The notes: generated by a model from the letters alone, not told the origin. A DNA stretch of 64,000 bases from Burkholderia latens (GCF_001718795.1 NZ_CP013438.1:124001-188000), one strand, 5' to 3'; shown: positions 20,501 to 30,147, counted from the first letter of the stretch. Numbers and translations are program-made.

Positions 20501-20563
20501 ATTCAGCGCGCGCTCGCGCGATTGTGCGACACCATTAACCCGGACACCGACCGCACGTCATAA
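17543..20563 (+). CDS. Hybrid kinase with receiver and Hpt (CblT/BvgS-like)
   Basis: 1006 residues. Membrane helices lie at about 30-52 and 353-375 around a periplasmic sensor. A PAS-like segment is followed by HisKA with phospho-His529 (FLATMSHEIRTP), HATPase (about 630-750), a complete receiver (about 773-890, Asp826 in VVLTDLGMPELDG) and a C-terminal Hpt with His943 (ELHSMRGGFALVG). It can therefore run a full His-Asp-His relay to the RcsB-like protein 80 bp upstream. Its own relay parts could also substitute for those missing in the first kinase. A terminator follows. Confidence 0.92.
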   Translation: MPTKLKTLIAHAAAGRRKPFEPGRVRRQQQWLLYGSGVAITMFVLVCTALVARLDLQDSVVQFRSEFLVRKADLLAEMEVVRALQNRYLENIEVIVRHGPVASPDARSRFIDDRGRLVRFGRAGRVVFAAFAVPSSLQPTPRYAPLLGKLLSQSEVTGIVPPQQPGEPGMGSYLVDPDGNFVIVTGYPLVTQAQALPPGFDIKALARQLQPAREYVSAAAAPDYRKILLERRDDPLLGRSVLRFVQAVRDAQGKPIAWFITVPRAAIDESLRSSSAGKDYALVSSATKVLTGREADSALTARALDFARVARGERAAAHRVGMNIVIGDPMPGYREVLTATMSWRSLLDDVAAPLGTAVGLALLAIGTVWLAIVMFDRRALRPANRRAIRLIESEALNRALIRTAPAGLMLLSLANGETLMRNDAARRLGDASTVAALGKRIWQACHGRISGSRAPRVVTHELPIGLADGSASYVAVQVARSRYRGVDVLLCTLTDITARKQMEDKLREAREAAEDANKAKSTFLATMSHEIRTPLNAIVGNLELMERAPLPPDERRRLHTVMSSSDALLRVINDVLDLSKVESNQMVLEVVPFDLRAVVRDVAAVFHPLAAAKDLTLECTIDARVANGYVGDPTRLRQIVSNLVSNAIKFTQRGSVTIDARPTGTAGHVHGVEIVVRDTGIGIAPDGLPTLFDVYVQTDASIYRRFGGTGLGLPLCRRLARLMQGDVTVETAPGRGAAFTVSLPLPAASPEACAAFDEMQAGVMPSTAPAHRDAPLRVLVAEDHPASRALLRDQLDALHCDATLVANGVEAMRAYFAHPFDVVLTDLGMPELDGFALANFLREQGATVPVIAMTAHATEDDRRRCAQVGAAEVVLKPLSIDALDAVLRRHAGRGAAVQPDRRQSIAVTDEMRQKLHSATLRSLAIIDAALAGGDLQTIREELHSMRGGFALVGDAVASAACAQMEKIEKETDIAELRIRWPAFQVEIQRALARLCDTINPDTDRTS

Positions 20564-20577
20564 GGATCGTGTGGCAA

Positions 20578-20625
20578 CGCCTCCGAATGTCTTCCCGCAA
20601 GCGACTTCGGCGAGGCGGCTTTTTC
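20578..20625 (+). terminator. Rho-independent terminator after the phosphorelay
   Basis: CGCCTC..CGAA pairs with TTCG..GAGGCG in an imperfect long stem that is followed by GCTTTTT. It begins 15 bp after the second kinase stop and separates the signalling genes from the fimbrial promoter region. Confidence 0.65.
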
Positions 20626-21379
20626 TCGTTCCGTCATCACGCCGGATTTCGCCCGATCGAACGTGTTTTTATTGCGTGCCCCAACGTGCACTGCCGACGT
20701 GATCTGGAGCTTGCGCTGCGAACAGCCGCTGCCTTGTCGCGTTGAGCTTCGATCTGTATTTTCGAATCGCCGACTGCCGGCGCGGCATTCCGTCGTGCCC
20801 TCGCAATTGGGCTAATTAATATCGAATCGTTAAAAGTCGACGCGTAATCGCGCCGCGCGTCGTGAAATGCGGCCGCCGGATTTCATCGGTGCGATCCCCG
20901 CGGATGGTGCGCTGTCGCGGGAAGTGTGAGATTTTCTCGTTTTAGTACTCGTACTAATATTCGGTAAGTCCGTTTAGAACTCGTTCTAATGCTGATATTC
21001 GGGCGGGTAAGTAGAATTCAGTGGTCGCCTGCGGTTGTTGTGCTTTGCAAAAAACAGGCGGCAAGCGAATTTGGGTGGTTGCCTCGGTGCGTTACGATCC
21101 ATGGGGAACATTCGGATACTTGATCAGGTGTCCGGCATGAGACCAAAGGTGAGTGCATGGCCGGTATCCGTTCCGATTCGCCGGATATTTCAGCGTGATT
21201 CCATTTGATTCTCGGCATTTGCAGTTTCAGATCACCGGGGATTCTTCTGGTTGTGTGATTTTTCTTCTGCCGGGAGTGGAGCTGACTTTATTCAATATGT
21301 TTATGTGGTAATGCGGTGGAATGTCATGATTGAGTGATGCCGCTTTTAATTAATCGTTAATTTTTGGATTAACCTGAAA
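20626..21379. other. Long regulatory region upstream of fimbriae
   Basis: About 750 bp without a supported gene and clearly more AT-rich than its surroundings from about 20810 onward, reaching very AT-rich sequence just before the fimbrial subunit (TTAATTAATCGTTAATTTTTGG, split here across 21346-21367). It contains the tandem 7-2-7 palindromes. Length, base composition and the palindromes fit a complex, silenced-and-activated fimbrial promoter. Confidence 0.55.
20942..20989. promoter_or_regulatory. Tandem 7-2-7 inverted repeats, candidate regulator sites
   Basis: Site 1 is TTAGTAC-TC-GTACTAA (20942-20957). Site 2 is TTAGAAC-TC-GTTCTAA (20974-20989). Both have perfect 7-bp arms and the same 2-bp spacer, differ by one compensated base pair, and are spaced 32 bp centre to centre, near three helical turns. 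NarL/LuxR-type regulators bind such 7-2-7 sites as dimers. The RcsB-like regulator encoded 3.5 kb upstream is the obvious candidate. Direct binding is inference. Confidence 0.6.
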
Positions 21380-21964
21380 ATGAAAAAACTCGCGATGATG
21401 ATGTCGGCCGCAGGTCTCGCCCTCGTGGCCATGAACGCGGCGCATGCTTCGGACGGCACGATCACGTTCACCGGCTCCGTGGTCGCATCGACCTGCAAGA
21501 TCAACGGCGGCACGAACGATCTGACGGTCCCGCTGCCGAAGACGGCAACCAACCAGCTCGCGTCCGCGGGTGCGACCGCAGGCCGTACGCCGTTCAAGCT
21601 GTCGCTGTCGGGCTGTACGACCGACAAGACGGAAGACGGCAAGACCATCGAGGCCCCGGTGAAGAAGGTATCGGTGGCGTTCGAACCGGGGCCGAACGTA
21701 AACCTCGGGACGGGCCGCCTGAAGCTGACCGGCGCCGATGCAGCACAGAACGTCGAAATCGCGATCCTGAACGACAAGTACGAGCCGATCAAGATCGGTG
21801 CGGAAAGCTCGGCCCAGGGCGCGCAGACCGTCGACATCGACACCGCCGAAGGCGGCAGCGGCACGGCGACGCTTCAGTTTGCGGCTCAGTACGTCGCGAC
21901 GAGCGATAAGGTGTCGGGCGGTTCCGCGAACTCGTTCGTCACGTACTCGCTGGTCTATCCGTAA
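21380..21964 (+). CDS. Type 1-like major fimbrial subunit
   Basis: 194 residues. A Sec signal peptide ends at AHA|SDG (residue 23). The mature protein has the fimbrial subunit pattern: GTITFTGSVVASTCK with Cys39, a second Cys79 forming the usual disulfide, and an alternating C-terminal strand with the penultimate Tyr (SLVYP) used in donor-strand exchange. It is the first gene of a subunit-chaperone-usher operon. Its abundance probably requires the long AT-rich promoter region upstream. Confidence 0.93.
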   Translation: MKKLAMMMSAAGLALVAMNAAHASDGTITFTGSVVASTCKINGGTNDLTVPLPKTATNQLASAGATAGRTPFKLSLSGCTTDKTEDGKTIEAPVKKVSVAFEPGPNVNLGTGRLKLTGADAAQNVEIAILNDKYEPIKIGAESSAQGAQTVDIDTAEGGSGTATLQFAAQYVATSDKVSGGSANSFVTYSLVYP

Positions 21965-22080
21965 GCAGTCGATCGCGTGAGGAAGGCACCGGCTGCCGTC
22001 AGGCGGCCGGTGAGTGGAAAGGCCGGCGCATCGATGTTGGTCGGCCAGTTCGAACTACTAATCAAGGAGCTGTATCGAAG

Positions 22081-22821
22081 ATGATCGCGAATCGTCCCTA
22101 CGCAATCCTGCTGGTTCTGATGTCCATGCTGTTCTGCACGAGCGCGCAAGCGAGCGTAACGCTGTCCGGTACGCGCGTCATTTTCGACGGCGGCGAAAGG
22201 GAAGTCACGCTCCAGCTCACGAACGATGGGAAGTTGCCGGCGCTCGTACAGGCATGGCTCGACAAAGGCGACGAACGGGCGGCACCGGACACGATCGACG
22301 TGCCGTTCGTGATCACGCCGGCGGTCTTTCGCATCGAGCCGGGCAGGGGCCAGACGCTGCGGATCATCCATTCCGGCGAGGCGCTGCCGACAGACAAGGA
22401 ATCGCTGTTCTGGCTGAACGTGCTCGACGTACCGCCCAAGGCTTCGGCGGGCGACGACGTGAACCGCCTGCAGTTCGCGTTTCGCACGCGAGTCAAGTTG
22501 ATGTACCGGCCCGCCAAGTTGCCGGGCAATGCGGCCGACGCGCCCGCCCAGCTGAAGTGGAGCGTCGGCACCGACGACGCGCATCGGCCGGTGCTGAAGG
22601 TCACCAATCCGAGTGCGTACGTCGTGAATCTGGCCGGTATCGAATTGAGGGTCGCCGGCAAGTCTTTCGAAGTGGCGCTTGGCCATGTGCTTCCGGGCGA
22701 AACCGCTTCATTTCCGATCAAGAGCCCGCTCGGGGCGAACTTCTCCGGCGCGAAGGTGTTGTACAGCAGTGTCGACGATTGGGGCGCCAACCATGGTCAC
22801 GAGGCGACGGTCGGCCAATAA
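22081..22821 (+). CDS. Periplasmic fimbrial chaperone (PapD/FimC type)
   Basis: 246 residues with a signal peptide cleaved near AQA|SVT (residue 24). The two Ig-like domains of the family are visible: VTLSGTRVIFDGGEREVTLQ in the first, and the subunit-binding strand in FRIEPGRGQTLRIIHSG. The second domain begins near 150. It stabilises subunits and delivers them to the usher. A Shine-Dalgarno AAGGAG lies upstream. The gene is 116 bp after the major subunit and 91 bp before the usher. Confidence 0.92.
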   Translation: MIANRPYAILLVLMSMLFCTSAQASVTLSGTRVIFDGGEREVTLQLTNDGKLPALVQAWLDKGDERAAPDTIDVPFVITPAVFRIEPGRGQTLRIIHSGEALPTDKESLFWLNVLDVPPKASAGDDVNRLQFAFRTRVKLMYRPAKLPGNAADAPAQLKWSVGTDDAHRPVLKVTNPSAYVVNLAGIELRVAGKSFEVALGHVLPGETASFPIKSPLGANFSGAKVLYSSVDDWGANHGHEATVGQ

Positions 22822-22912
22822 GACTGCTTCAGCACACGCACGGGCTTCACCCAGGCAGCGAGCAATGGATTTCACGCTGTGAATTCCGCAAAACTACGGG
22901 AACCTATCAACG

Positions 22913-25582
22913 ATGGAAAAGCGAAACACAGGTGGGCTGGTGGAGAGCACGCCCAAGCTGAAGCCCATTTGCGCGTTGCTTTTCACGATCATAGCCGGAT
23001 GGCAGGAGGCGGCGCGGGCGACGCAAACCACCGACATCGCAGCGATGCAGACGGCAGACGCAGGGACGATGCAGATCGCGCAAACGGACTTTGCGCAGGT
23101 CGAGTTCGAAGGCGGCTTCCTGAACCACGGCGGCGGCGCGATCGACGTCACACGGTATCAACGCGGCAACGTGGTGCGTGCCGGCATGTACAACCCGGAC
23201 ATCTACGTAGATGGCAACTGGATCGGGCGCACGGAGGTGCAGTTCAAGTCGGCGCCGAACACGCCTGACGCGCAGCCGCATTTCGACAAGGCACTGCTCA
23301 ACCGGATCGGTGTCGATCTGAAACGTCTGCCGGCGGACGTGCGCGAGATGCTCGACCGGGAAGGCGCGAGTTTGCGTATCGGTCAGGTGATCCCGGAAGC
23401 GTCCGTCAGCTTCGACTTCAACGACCTTCGGCTCGACCTGAGCATTCCGCAGGTGTCGCTGCTGCGCAAGGCCCGTGGCTACGTGAGTCCGGACCAGTGG
23501 ACCGAAGGCGTGCCGGTGGCGATGCTCGGCTACAACGCGAACGTATACCACTCGCGCGCCAGCGGCGCGCAGGGCAGCACGCAAGGCTATGTCGGCGTCG
23601 ACGGCGGGTTCAATTACGGGCGCTGGCACTTCCGCCACAACGGCTCGCTCAACTGGGACGACCGCGGCCGTCGCAAATACGAAAACGCGGCGACCTACGT
23701 GCAGCGCGATCTGTCGGCGTGGTCGTCACAGCTCGTGGTTGGCGATACATACACCACCGGCGATCTGTTCGATTCGACGTCGTTCCGCGGCGTGCGCGTG
23801 TATTCGGACGACCGCATGCTGCCGGAATCGCAGCGTGGGTATGCGCCGGTCGTGCGCGGCGTCGCGAACACCAACGCGAAGGTCACGGTCTCGCAGAACG
23901 GCGTGAAGCTATACGAAACGACGGTCGCGCCCGGCGGCTTCGTGATCGACGACCTTTACCCGACCGGGTACGGCGGCGATCTGCGTGTGGTCGTCACGGA
24001 AGCGGACGGGTCCGAGCATTCTTTTTCGGTGCCGTACGCGGCCGTGCCGATGTCGTTGCGACCGGGGCAGCATCGCTACAGCTTCACCGCAGGCGCCGTG
24101 CGCAACCTGCCCAATACGACGCCGGTGTTTACGCAGGCGACCTGGCAGCACGGGCTGACGAACACGTTGACCGGCTATGGCGGCGCGACGATCGCGCAAG
24201 GCTATCTGTCGGCGATGGCCGGCGCGGTGCTGAACACGTCATGGGGCGCGTTCGGCGTCGACGTGACCCATGCGACGACGAAGATTCCGAACGAGCGGAC
24301 CTATTCGGGGCAGAGTTTTCGCGTCAGCTACGCGAAGACGGTCGCCGCGACCGGCACGAACGTCGCGATCGCCGCGTACCGCTATTCGACGAACGGCTTC
24401 TTTGGTTTGAACGATGCAATGGCGGCGCGCGATCAAGCGAAGGTCAACGTGTCGTCGGCCGCGATCTACCGCCAGCGCAACCGTGCGTCGCTGACGATGA
24501 GCCAGCAGCTCGGAGAAAAGGGCGGCAGCCTCAACGTCACCGCGTCGACGGCGACGTACTGGAACCGCAAGGGATCGGATACCGATTTCACGATCGGCTA
24601 CAGCAATTCATTTCGCAACGTGTCGTACAACGTGTCGGCGACGCGTCAGCGCGATGCGTGGGGCAGCGCGAGCACGCTCTTCTATGCCGGGTTGTCGATT
24701 CCGCTCGGGCGTACGCGGCCGGCGACGCTGTCGACCAACTTCAACCACGATTCGCGCGGCTCGACGCAGGTGCAGACGAGCCTCAGCGGTTCGCTCGGCG
24801 CCGACAACAACGTGTCGTATGGCGTCAACGTCAACCACAATGCCGCGTCGGGCAACGCGCAGACGAGCGGCGGTGCGAACATCATGTACCGCGGCGCGCT
24901 TGCAGAAGTTAACGGCAGCGTCGGCGCGAGCGCCGACTATCAGCAGTTCTCGTTCGGCGCGCGTGGTGCACTGGTCGCTCATCGCGGCGGCATCACGCTG
25001 TCGCAGCCTCTTTCGGAAACCTTCGCAATCGTGGAGGCGAAGCATGCGGAAGGCGCGCGCGTCACCAACGCGTCGGGTGTGCGGGTTGACGGCCGAGGTT
25101 ACGCAATCGTCCCGTACATGACGCCGTTCGCGATGAACGACGTGTCGCTCGATCCGAAGGGATTGTCGACCGACGTCGAACTGAAGGAAACGAGCCAGCG
25201 TGTCGCGCCGCTGGCGGGCGCTGTGCCGCTGCTGGTGTTCAAGACCGAGTACGGCCGTTCGGCGGTGATTCGTGCGCGGCAGGCGGATGGTGCGCCGGTG
25301 CCGTTCGGAGCGGTCGTTACGGATGCGGCCGGCAAGGACGTCGGCGTGATCGGTCAGGGCGGCAAGCTGCTGGCGCGTGGCCTCGAGGATCGGGGCGAGC
25401 TGAAGGTGCAGTGGGAAAAGGACGACGGCACGGCGGTCTGCAATCTGTCGTATTCGCTTCCGGTGCGCAAGCGTGCTAGCGGGTATCAGCCGTTGCAGAG
25501 CTTCGAATTGCCTTGTGTCGCGGGCGGCGTTGCGGCGCCCGTGCCCGCCGTATCGCGGCAGCACGCGCCGGCGGCCGGGTAA
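22913..25582 (+). CDS. Outer-membrane fimbrial usher (FimD/PapC type)
   Basis: 889 residues, a full-length usher. The long N-terminal signal region ends near AARA (about 36). The N-terminal chaperone-binding domain (VEFEGGFLNHGG), the 24-strand barrel with its plug region, and the C-terminal domains ending in a Cys pair (AVCNLSYSLP and ELPCVAGG) are present. It exports and polymerises the fimbrial subunits. It is the last intact gene of the operon, and no tip adhesin or minor subunit gene follows. Confidence 0.93.
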   Translation: MEKRNTGGLVESTPKLKPICALLFTIIAGWQEAARATQTTDIAAMQTADAGTMQIAQTDFAQVEFEGGFLNHGGGAIDVTRYQRGNVVRAGMYNPDIYVDGNWIGRTEVQFKSAPNTPDAQPHFDKALLNRIGVDLKRLPADVREMLDREGASLRIGQVIPEASVSFDFNDLRLDLSIPQVSLLRKARGYVSPDQWTEGVPVAMLGYNANVYHSRASGAQGSTQGYVGVDGGFNYGRWHFRHNGSLNWDDRGRRKYENAATYVQRDLSAWSSQLVVGDTYTTGDLFDSTSFRGVRVYSDDRMLPESQRGYAPVVRGVANTNAKVTVSQNGVKLYETTVAPGGFVIDDLYPTGYGGDLRVVVTEADGSEHSFSVPYAAVPMSLRPGQHRYSFTAGAVRNLPNTTPVFTQATWQHGLTNTLTGYGGATIAQGYLSAMAGAVLNTSWGAFGVDVTHATTKIPNERTYSGQSFRVSYAKTVAATGTNVAIAAYRYSTNGFFGLNDAMAARDQAKVNVSSAAIYRQRNRASLTMSQQLGEKGGSLNVTASTATYWNRKGSDTDFTIGYSNSFRNVSYNVSATRQRDAWGSASTLFYAGLSIPLGRTRPATLSTNFNHDSRGSTQVQTSLSGSLGADNNVSYGVNVNHNAASGNAQTSGGANIMYRGALAEVNGSVGASADYQQFSFGARGALVAHRGGITLSQPLSETFAIVEAKHAEGARVTNASGVRVDGRGYAIVPYMTPFAMNDVSLDPKGLSTDVELKETSQRVAPLAGAVPLLVFKTEYGRSAVIRARQADGAPVPFGAVVTDAAGKDVGVIGQGGKLLARGLEDRGELKVQWEKDDGTAVCNLSYSLPVRKRASGYQPLQSFELPCVAGGVAAPVPAVSRQHAPAAG

Positions 25583-25708
25583 TGCGTCGACGAACTCGCG
25601 GGCAGCGGCGCAAACGCCGGCGGGTCTCGACGATACACAACGCCGGTGCAGTCGAGTGCAGCGTCTGCGTCCAGGCAGTAGCCTCGCGAGCCTACAGGAT
25701 GCCGAGTA

Positions 25709-26060
25709 ATGCGCGGCGGGAAACATAAGCGGATCGACGATACGCGCGAGCGGGCGATGGATCATCGTTGTGCCGCATGGGGGAATGGAGCGCGTCGGCA
25801 TCGGCGCGTTGCCAGATCAGTCAATCGACGTCGAGCACGAAGGCGATACGCTGGCGTTCAGCGACTCCGCTTACGTCTGCGACGCACTGACCGGTACGAA
25901 GACGATCCACTATGCAAGAGCTGTAGCTTCAGGCTGCCGTGCGATCGGTCGGCGTACGAGAGCACGTTGACGGCGACGGTCATCGATTATCAAGTGCTGT
26001 ATCGCGGCACGCCGATCGCTTCAGGAGCCGATGCGTTCCTGCAGTGCACCCAAAATAGGT
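25709..26060 (+). pseudogene. Possible remnant of a gene after the usher
   Basis: Within the 690-bp gap after the usher, two short stretches have clear Burkholderia codon bias but in different frames: about 25800-25925 (reads SIDVEHEGDTLAFSDSAYV) and about 25940-26040 (reads LTATVIDYQVLYRGTPIASG). A frameshift between them, with stops upstream, would explain this. A tip adhesin would be expected here, but the fragments are too short to identify. This is a suggestion, not a firm call. Confidence 0.3.
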
Positions 26061-26253
26061 TTTTTGTCGGAACGCCAGTGCGACCACTGCCCGGTATTCC
26101 AACGTCGATGCGATACGTTCCTGCCGCCGGTGCGTTGGCCCCGGCGAGCGTAATCGGGCGCGCCACAATCGCTTGTTGGCTTGCGCACGGAGTAGCGCAC
26201 AGCGCGCCCGCATCGGTTCGCCGGTGGGCGAGCGCGAGCGGCGCCCGTGCATC

Positions 26254-26272
26254 GCAGGCGCTTGCCGCCTGC
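26254..26272 (-). terminator. Hairpin after acdS
   Basis: GCAGGCG and CGCCTGC form a 7-bp stem with a 5-nt loop, 3 bp past the acdS stop on the minus strand. There is no T run. It probably helps end the acdS transcript facing the fimbrial region. Confidence 0.45.
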
Positions 26273-26274
26273 AT

Positions 26275-27291
26275 TTACCCGTTGCGGAAGATTTCCGCAT
26301 ACGCGCTCAGCGCCGGCACGCCACCGAGATGTGCGTACAGCACTTTCGAGCCCGGTTCGAATTCTCCGAGTCGAACCTTGTCGATCATCGCGTGCATCGA
26401 TTTGCCTTCGTAGACGGGATCGGTGAGCACGCCTTCCAGCCGTGCGCACAGCCGGATCGCCTCCAGCGTGCCATCGCTGGGCAGACCGTATTCGGGGCCG
26501 CCGTAACGCGTGTCGAGCACGACGTCCCGATCGACGATATCGCGGCCAAGCCCAACCAGCTCGGCCGTACGCCGTGCGATGCGCGTGATCTGTTCGCGCG
26601 TCTGCTCCGGCTTCGCCGACGCATCGACGCCGATCACGCGATCCGCGCGCCCGTCGGCGGCGAAGCCGACGACCATCCCCGCCTGAGTGCTGCCCGTCAC
26701 CGAGCAGACCACGACGTAATCGAACTTGAAGCCAAGTTGCGCTTCCTGTTCACGCACTTCCTCCGCGAAGCCGACGAAGCCCAGTCCGCCGAGCGGATGC
26801 TCGGAACAGCCGGCCGGAATCGGATACGGCTTCCCGCCCGCCTGCCGCACGCTTTCCATCGCCTCTTCCCAACTGCGGCGAATGCCGATGTCGAAGCCGT
26901 CGGACACGAGCCGAACGTCGGCGCCCATCATCCGCGACAACTGGATGTTGCCGACTCGGTCGTACACGGGATCCTCGTAGTTGACCCAGTGCTCCTGCAC
27001 GAGCACGCATTTCATCCCGAGATGCGCGGCGACGGCGGCCACCTGGCGGGTCTGGTTCGACTGCACGCCGCCGATCGACACGAGCGTGTCGGCGCCTTTC
27101 TCCAGTGCGTCGGGGATCAGGTATTCGAGCTTGCGCGTCTTGTTGCCGCCGAAAGCGAGACCGCTGTTGCAGTCCTCACGCTTTGCATACAACTCGACCT
27201 TGCCGCCGAGATGCGCGGTGAGGCGTTTGAGCGGCTGAATGGGCGTCGGGCCGAAGGTCAGCGGATAACGGGGGAAGCGTTGCAGGTTCAT
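26275..27291 (-). CDS. acdS: 1-aminocyclopropane-1-carboxylate deaminase
   Basis: 338 residues from ATG at 27291, the standard AcdS length. This PLP enzyme cleaves the plant ethylene precursor ACC to 2-oxobutyrate and ammonia in the cytoplasm. The PLP lysine is Lys51 ([10 protein letters not shown]), and the nucleophile-supporting Ser78 lies in GGVQSNQ. Glu295 (in VYEGK) and Leu322 (in AHLGG), the residues that separate true ACC deaminases from D-cysteine desulfhydrases, are both present. It is divergent from acdR. The pair is typical of plant-associated Burkholderia. Confidence 0.96.
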   Translation of the reverse strand: MNLQRFPRYPLTFGPTPIQPLKRLTAHLGGKVELYAKREDCNSGLAFGGNKTRKLEYLIPDALEKGADTLVSIGGVQSNQTRQVAAVAAHLGMKCVLVQEHWVNYEDPVYDRVGNIQLSRMMGADVRLVSDGFDIGIRRSWEEAMESVRQAGGKPYPIPAGCSEHPLGGLGFVGFAEEVREQEAQLGFKFDYVVVCSVTGSTQAGMVVGFAADGRADRVIGVDASAKPEQTREQITRIARRTAELVGLGRDIVDRDVVLDTRYGGPEYGLPSDGTLEAIRLCARLEGVLTDPVYEGKSMHAMIDKVRLGEFEPGSKVLYAHLGGVPALSAYAEIFRNG

Positions 27292-27484
27292 CGGCAGGGC
27301 TCCGGAAGGGTCCAAACGGGTAAGGGGATCGTGCGCGCTCGACCGCCAAGCCGTGCGCCGATGAGCAAAATGATAGGCAGAAGCGCGGGAAATGAGCTTG
27401 CGAAATGAATTCGATTGACATACGTTACCGACGACAGCAACGAACTTTGAACAATTTTGATTTGCCCAATTGGAGTTAGACGCA
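27292..27484. promoter_or_regulatory. acdS/acdR divergent control region
   Basis: 193 bp between the two start codons. The acdR-proximal 90 bp are AT-rich, with runs such as GAACTTTGAACAATTTTGATTTG (27443-27465) that could hold the Lrp-type binding site and opposing promoters. In Pseudomonas UW4 an Lrp-like AcdR activates acdS from such a region. No exact box is claimed. Confidence 0.5.
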
Positions 27485-27985
27485 ATGAAATTAGGTGACA
27501 CCAATGCATCCCAGGCCGACGCCGCACCGGCGCTCGATCGTATCGACCGCGCGATCTTGCGGCAGCTGCAGCAGGACGCGTCGATCTCGAACGTCAGCCT
27601 CGCGGCGAAAGTGAAGCTGAGCGCGCCGGCGTGCCTGCGGCGCGTCGAGCGGCTGAAGGAAATGGGATTGATCCGCGGCATCGTCGCGTTGCTCGACCCG
27701 AAGCCGCTCGGTGCCGGGATGCTCGTCGTGATCGGCTTCGTGCTCGATCGTTCGACGCCGGAGGCGTTCGCCGAATTCGAGAAGGCCGCGCAGCGCGTGT
27801 CGGGGTGCGTCGAATGTCACGTGGTGACCGGCGAATTCGATTACTTCATGCTGGTCCGCACGCGCGACAACGAGAGCTTCAACCGCCTGCACGCCGAACA
27901 GCTGCTGTACCTGCCCGGTGTGCGGCAGGTACGTTCGTTCATGGTGCTCAAGGAAATTCTGTCCACGCATGCGCTGCCGGTGTAG
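27485..27985 (+). CDS. acdR: Lrp-family regulator of ACC deaminase
   Basis: 166 residues from ATG at 27485, with a TTG five codons upstream as a less likely start. The N-terminal Lrp helix-turn-helix ([32 protein letters not shown]) and the C-terminal RAM domain ([16 protein letters not shown]) are complete. Divergent placement to acdS is the hallmark of AcdR, which activates acdS in response to ACC in proteobacteria. It is distinct from the Lrp-type protein at 3541. Confidence 0.9.
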   Translation: MKLGDTNASQADAAPALDRIDRAILRQLQQDASISNVSLAAKVKLSAPACLRRVERLKEMGLIRGIVALLDPKPLGAGMLVVIGFVLDRSTPEAFAEFEKAAQRVSGCVECHVVTGEFDYFMLVRTRDNESFNRLHAEQLLYLPGVRQVRSFMVLKEILSTHALPV

Positions 27986-28254
27986 CGCGTCCGTGACGAA
28001 GTGGCTGTGCATGCAGCGCGAGCAGCGGGCACGACGCCACGCCGTGGTGCGAGCGCGGTCGAAGCGATGGGATCGCGCCGACGCTTGCACGGCGCTCCTG
28101 AAAGGGCCGGACCGTGGCGCAGCCGGCCGCACATCGCGTTCTTCATCGTCACGACGTCGTGCGACGCGATCGCGTATGCTCGTTCCGTCAGCGGCGACGG
28201 CGGCTGCCGTTGCCGATTCAATCGTGTGACGACGGATCAACGAGCGAGGGCATC

Positions 28255-29976
28255 ATGGCAAGACAGACGATGGCGGAATACCTGGCGAAGACGCTTGCGG
28301 CAGCGGGCGTCGAGCGCATCTGGGGCGTGACGGGCGACAGCCTGAACGGGTTGTCGTTCAGCCTGAGCCAGCTCGGCACGATCCGCTGGATGCATACGCG
28401 GCACGAGGAAAGCGCCGCGTTCGCGGCCGGCGCGGATGCCGCGTCGACCGGGCGGCTCGCCGTGTGCGCGGGCAGCTGCGGCCCCGGGAACCTCCACCTG
28501 ATCAACGGGCTGTACGACTGCCACCGCAATCACCAGCCGGTGCTCGCGATCGCCGCTCACATTCCGTCGACCGAGATCGGCCTCGGCTACTTCCAGGAAA
28601 CCCATCCGCAGGAACTCTTCCGCGAGTGCAGTCACTTCGCGGAGCTCGTAACCAACGCGTCGCAATTCCCGCGCGTGCTCGCGCGTGCGATGCGTACCGC
28701 GATCGACGAACGCGGTGTCGCGGTGATCGTGCTGCCGGGCGACGTCGCGCTCGGCGACGGGCCGGAAGAAGCGCCTGCGTGGAGCGAATCGGCGCCGCCG
28801 TCGATCGTGCCGGCGGATGCCGATCTCGACCGGCTCGCGGCGCTGCTCAACGGCTCGGACGCGGTCACGCTGCTGTGCGGCAGCGGCACGCAGGGCGCGC
28901 ACGACGAAGTCGTCGCGCTGGCGGATACGCTCGGCGCGCCGGTCGTGCATGCGCTGCGCGGCAAGCAGTTCGTCGAATGGGACAACCCGTTCGACGTCGG
29001 GATGACGGGGCTGATCGGTTTCAGCTCCGGCTATCACGCGATGGAATCGTGCGACACGCTGTTGATGCTCGGCACGGACTTCCCGTACCGGCCGTTTTAT
29101 CCGACTCACGCGAAGGTCGCGCAAATCGACTGGAAGGGCTCGCAGCTCGGGCACCGCGCGCCGCTTGCGTTGGGCCTCGTCGGCACCGTGAAGGAAACGA
29201 TCGCGGCGCTGCTGCCGCGCCTCACGCGCAAGACGCAGCGGCGCTTCCTCGAGAACGCGCTGAAGCACTACGCGGCCGCGCGCAAGGGCCTCGACGATCT
29301 CGCGGTGGCCGAGCCGCCGGGCCGCGCGATCCATCCGCAGTACCTGACGAAGATCGTCGACGAAGTCGCGGCCGACGACGCGATCTTCACGGCCGACGTC
29401 GGCACGCCGACGCTGTGGGCTGCGCGCTATCTGACGATGAACGGCAAACGCCAGCTGCACGGCTCGTTCAATCACGGCTCGATGGCGAACGCGATGCCGC
29501 AGGCGCTCGGCGCGCAGGGCGCGCATCCGGGGCGGCAGGTCGTATCGCTGTCGGGCGACGGCGGACTGTCGATGTTGCTCGGCGACCTGCTCACCGCACG
29601 CCAGCTGAAGTTGCCGATCAAGATCGTCGTGTACAACAACAGCCTGCTCGGCTTCGTGTCGATGGAGCTGAAGGCGGCCGGCTATCTCGACACGAACGTC
29701 GATTTGAGCCCGACCGACTTCGCGGCGATCGCGAAAGGCGCGGGGATCTTCAGCGTGCGCGTCGAACATTCGGAGAACGTCGAGCATGCGCTGCGCACCG
29801 CGTTCGCGCACGACGGGCCGGCAGTCGTCGACGTCGTCACGTCGAAGTACGAACTCGCGATGCCGCCGAAGATCGAGCTCGCGCATGCGAAGGGCTTCAG
29901 CCTGTTCATGCTGCGCGCGATCCTGAGCGGGCGCGGCGACGAGATCGTCGAACTCGCTCGGACCAACTTGCGGTGA
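28255..29976 (+). CDS. poxB: Pyruvate dehydrogenase (quinone)/pyruvate oxidase
   Basis: 573 residues from ATG at 28255, behind GAGCGAGGG. This ThDP/FAD enzyme oxidises pyruvate to acetate and CO2 and passes electrons to quinones at the inner membrane. The N-terminal Pyr domain has [12 protein letters not shown] and the catalytic Glu in [11 protein letters not shown]. The C-terminal PP domain carries the ThDP/Mg motif [16 protein letters not shown]...VYNN. The C-terminal amphipathic tail ([21 protein letters not shown]), which binds membranes in PoxB, is retained. Related oxalyl-CoA or acetolactate enzymes lack this tail. Confidence 0.9.
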   Translation: MARQTMAEYLAKTLAAAGVERIWGVTGDSLNGLSFSLSQLGTIRWMHTRHEESAAFAAGADAASTGRLAVCAGSCGPGNLHLINGLYDCHRNHQPVLAIAAHIPSTEIGLGYFQETHPQELFRECSHFAELVTNASQFPRVLARAMRTAIDERGVAVIVLPGDVALGDGPEEAPAWSESAPPSIVPADADLDRLAALLNGSDAVTLLCGSGTQGAHDEVVALADTLGAPVVHALRGKQFVEWDNPFDVGMTGLIGFSSGYHAMESCDTLLMLGTDFPYRPFYPTHAKVAQIDWKGSQLGHRAPLALGLVGTVKETIAALLPRLTRKTQRRFLENALKHYAAARKGLDDLAVAEPPGRAIHPQYLTKIVDEVAADDAIFTADVGTPTLWAARYLTMNGKRQLHGSFNHGSMANAMPQALGAQGAHPGRQVVSLSGDGGLSMLLGDLLTARQLKLPIKIVVYNNSLLGFVSMELKAAGYLDTNVDLSPTDFAAIAKGAGIFSVRVEHSENVEHALRTAFAHDGPAVVDVVTSKYELAMPPKIELAHAKGFSLFMLRAILSGRGDEIVELARTNLR

Positions 29977-30147
29977 CGTTGCCGGGCAGCGCGGCCGCTG
30001 GGCTCATGGCCGCAGTTTCGCCCGCCGCCCGGACATCCTGCACGCAACGCAATCCGTGACAATCTTCACGTCGCGTTAAGTTTGCATTTCCTAGAATCGA
30101 TTGATCGCCGCCTGCTGCGGCGCAATGGTTCGTCCAGGAGGATGCAC

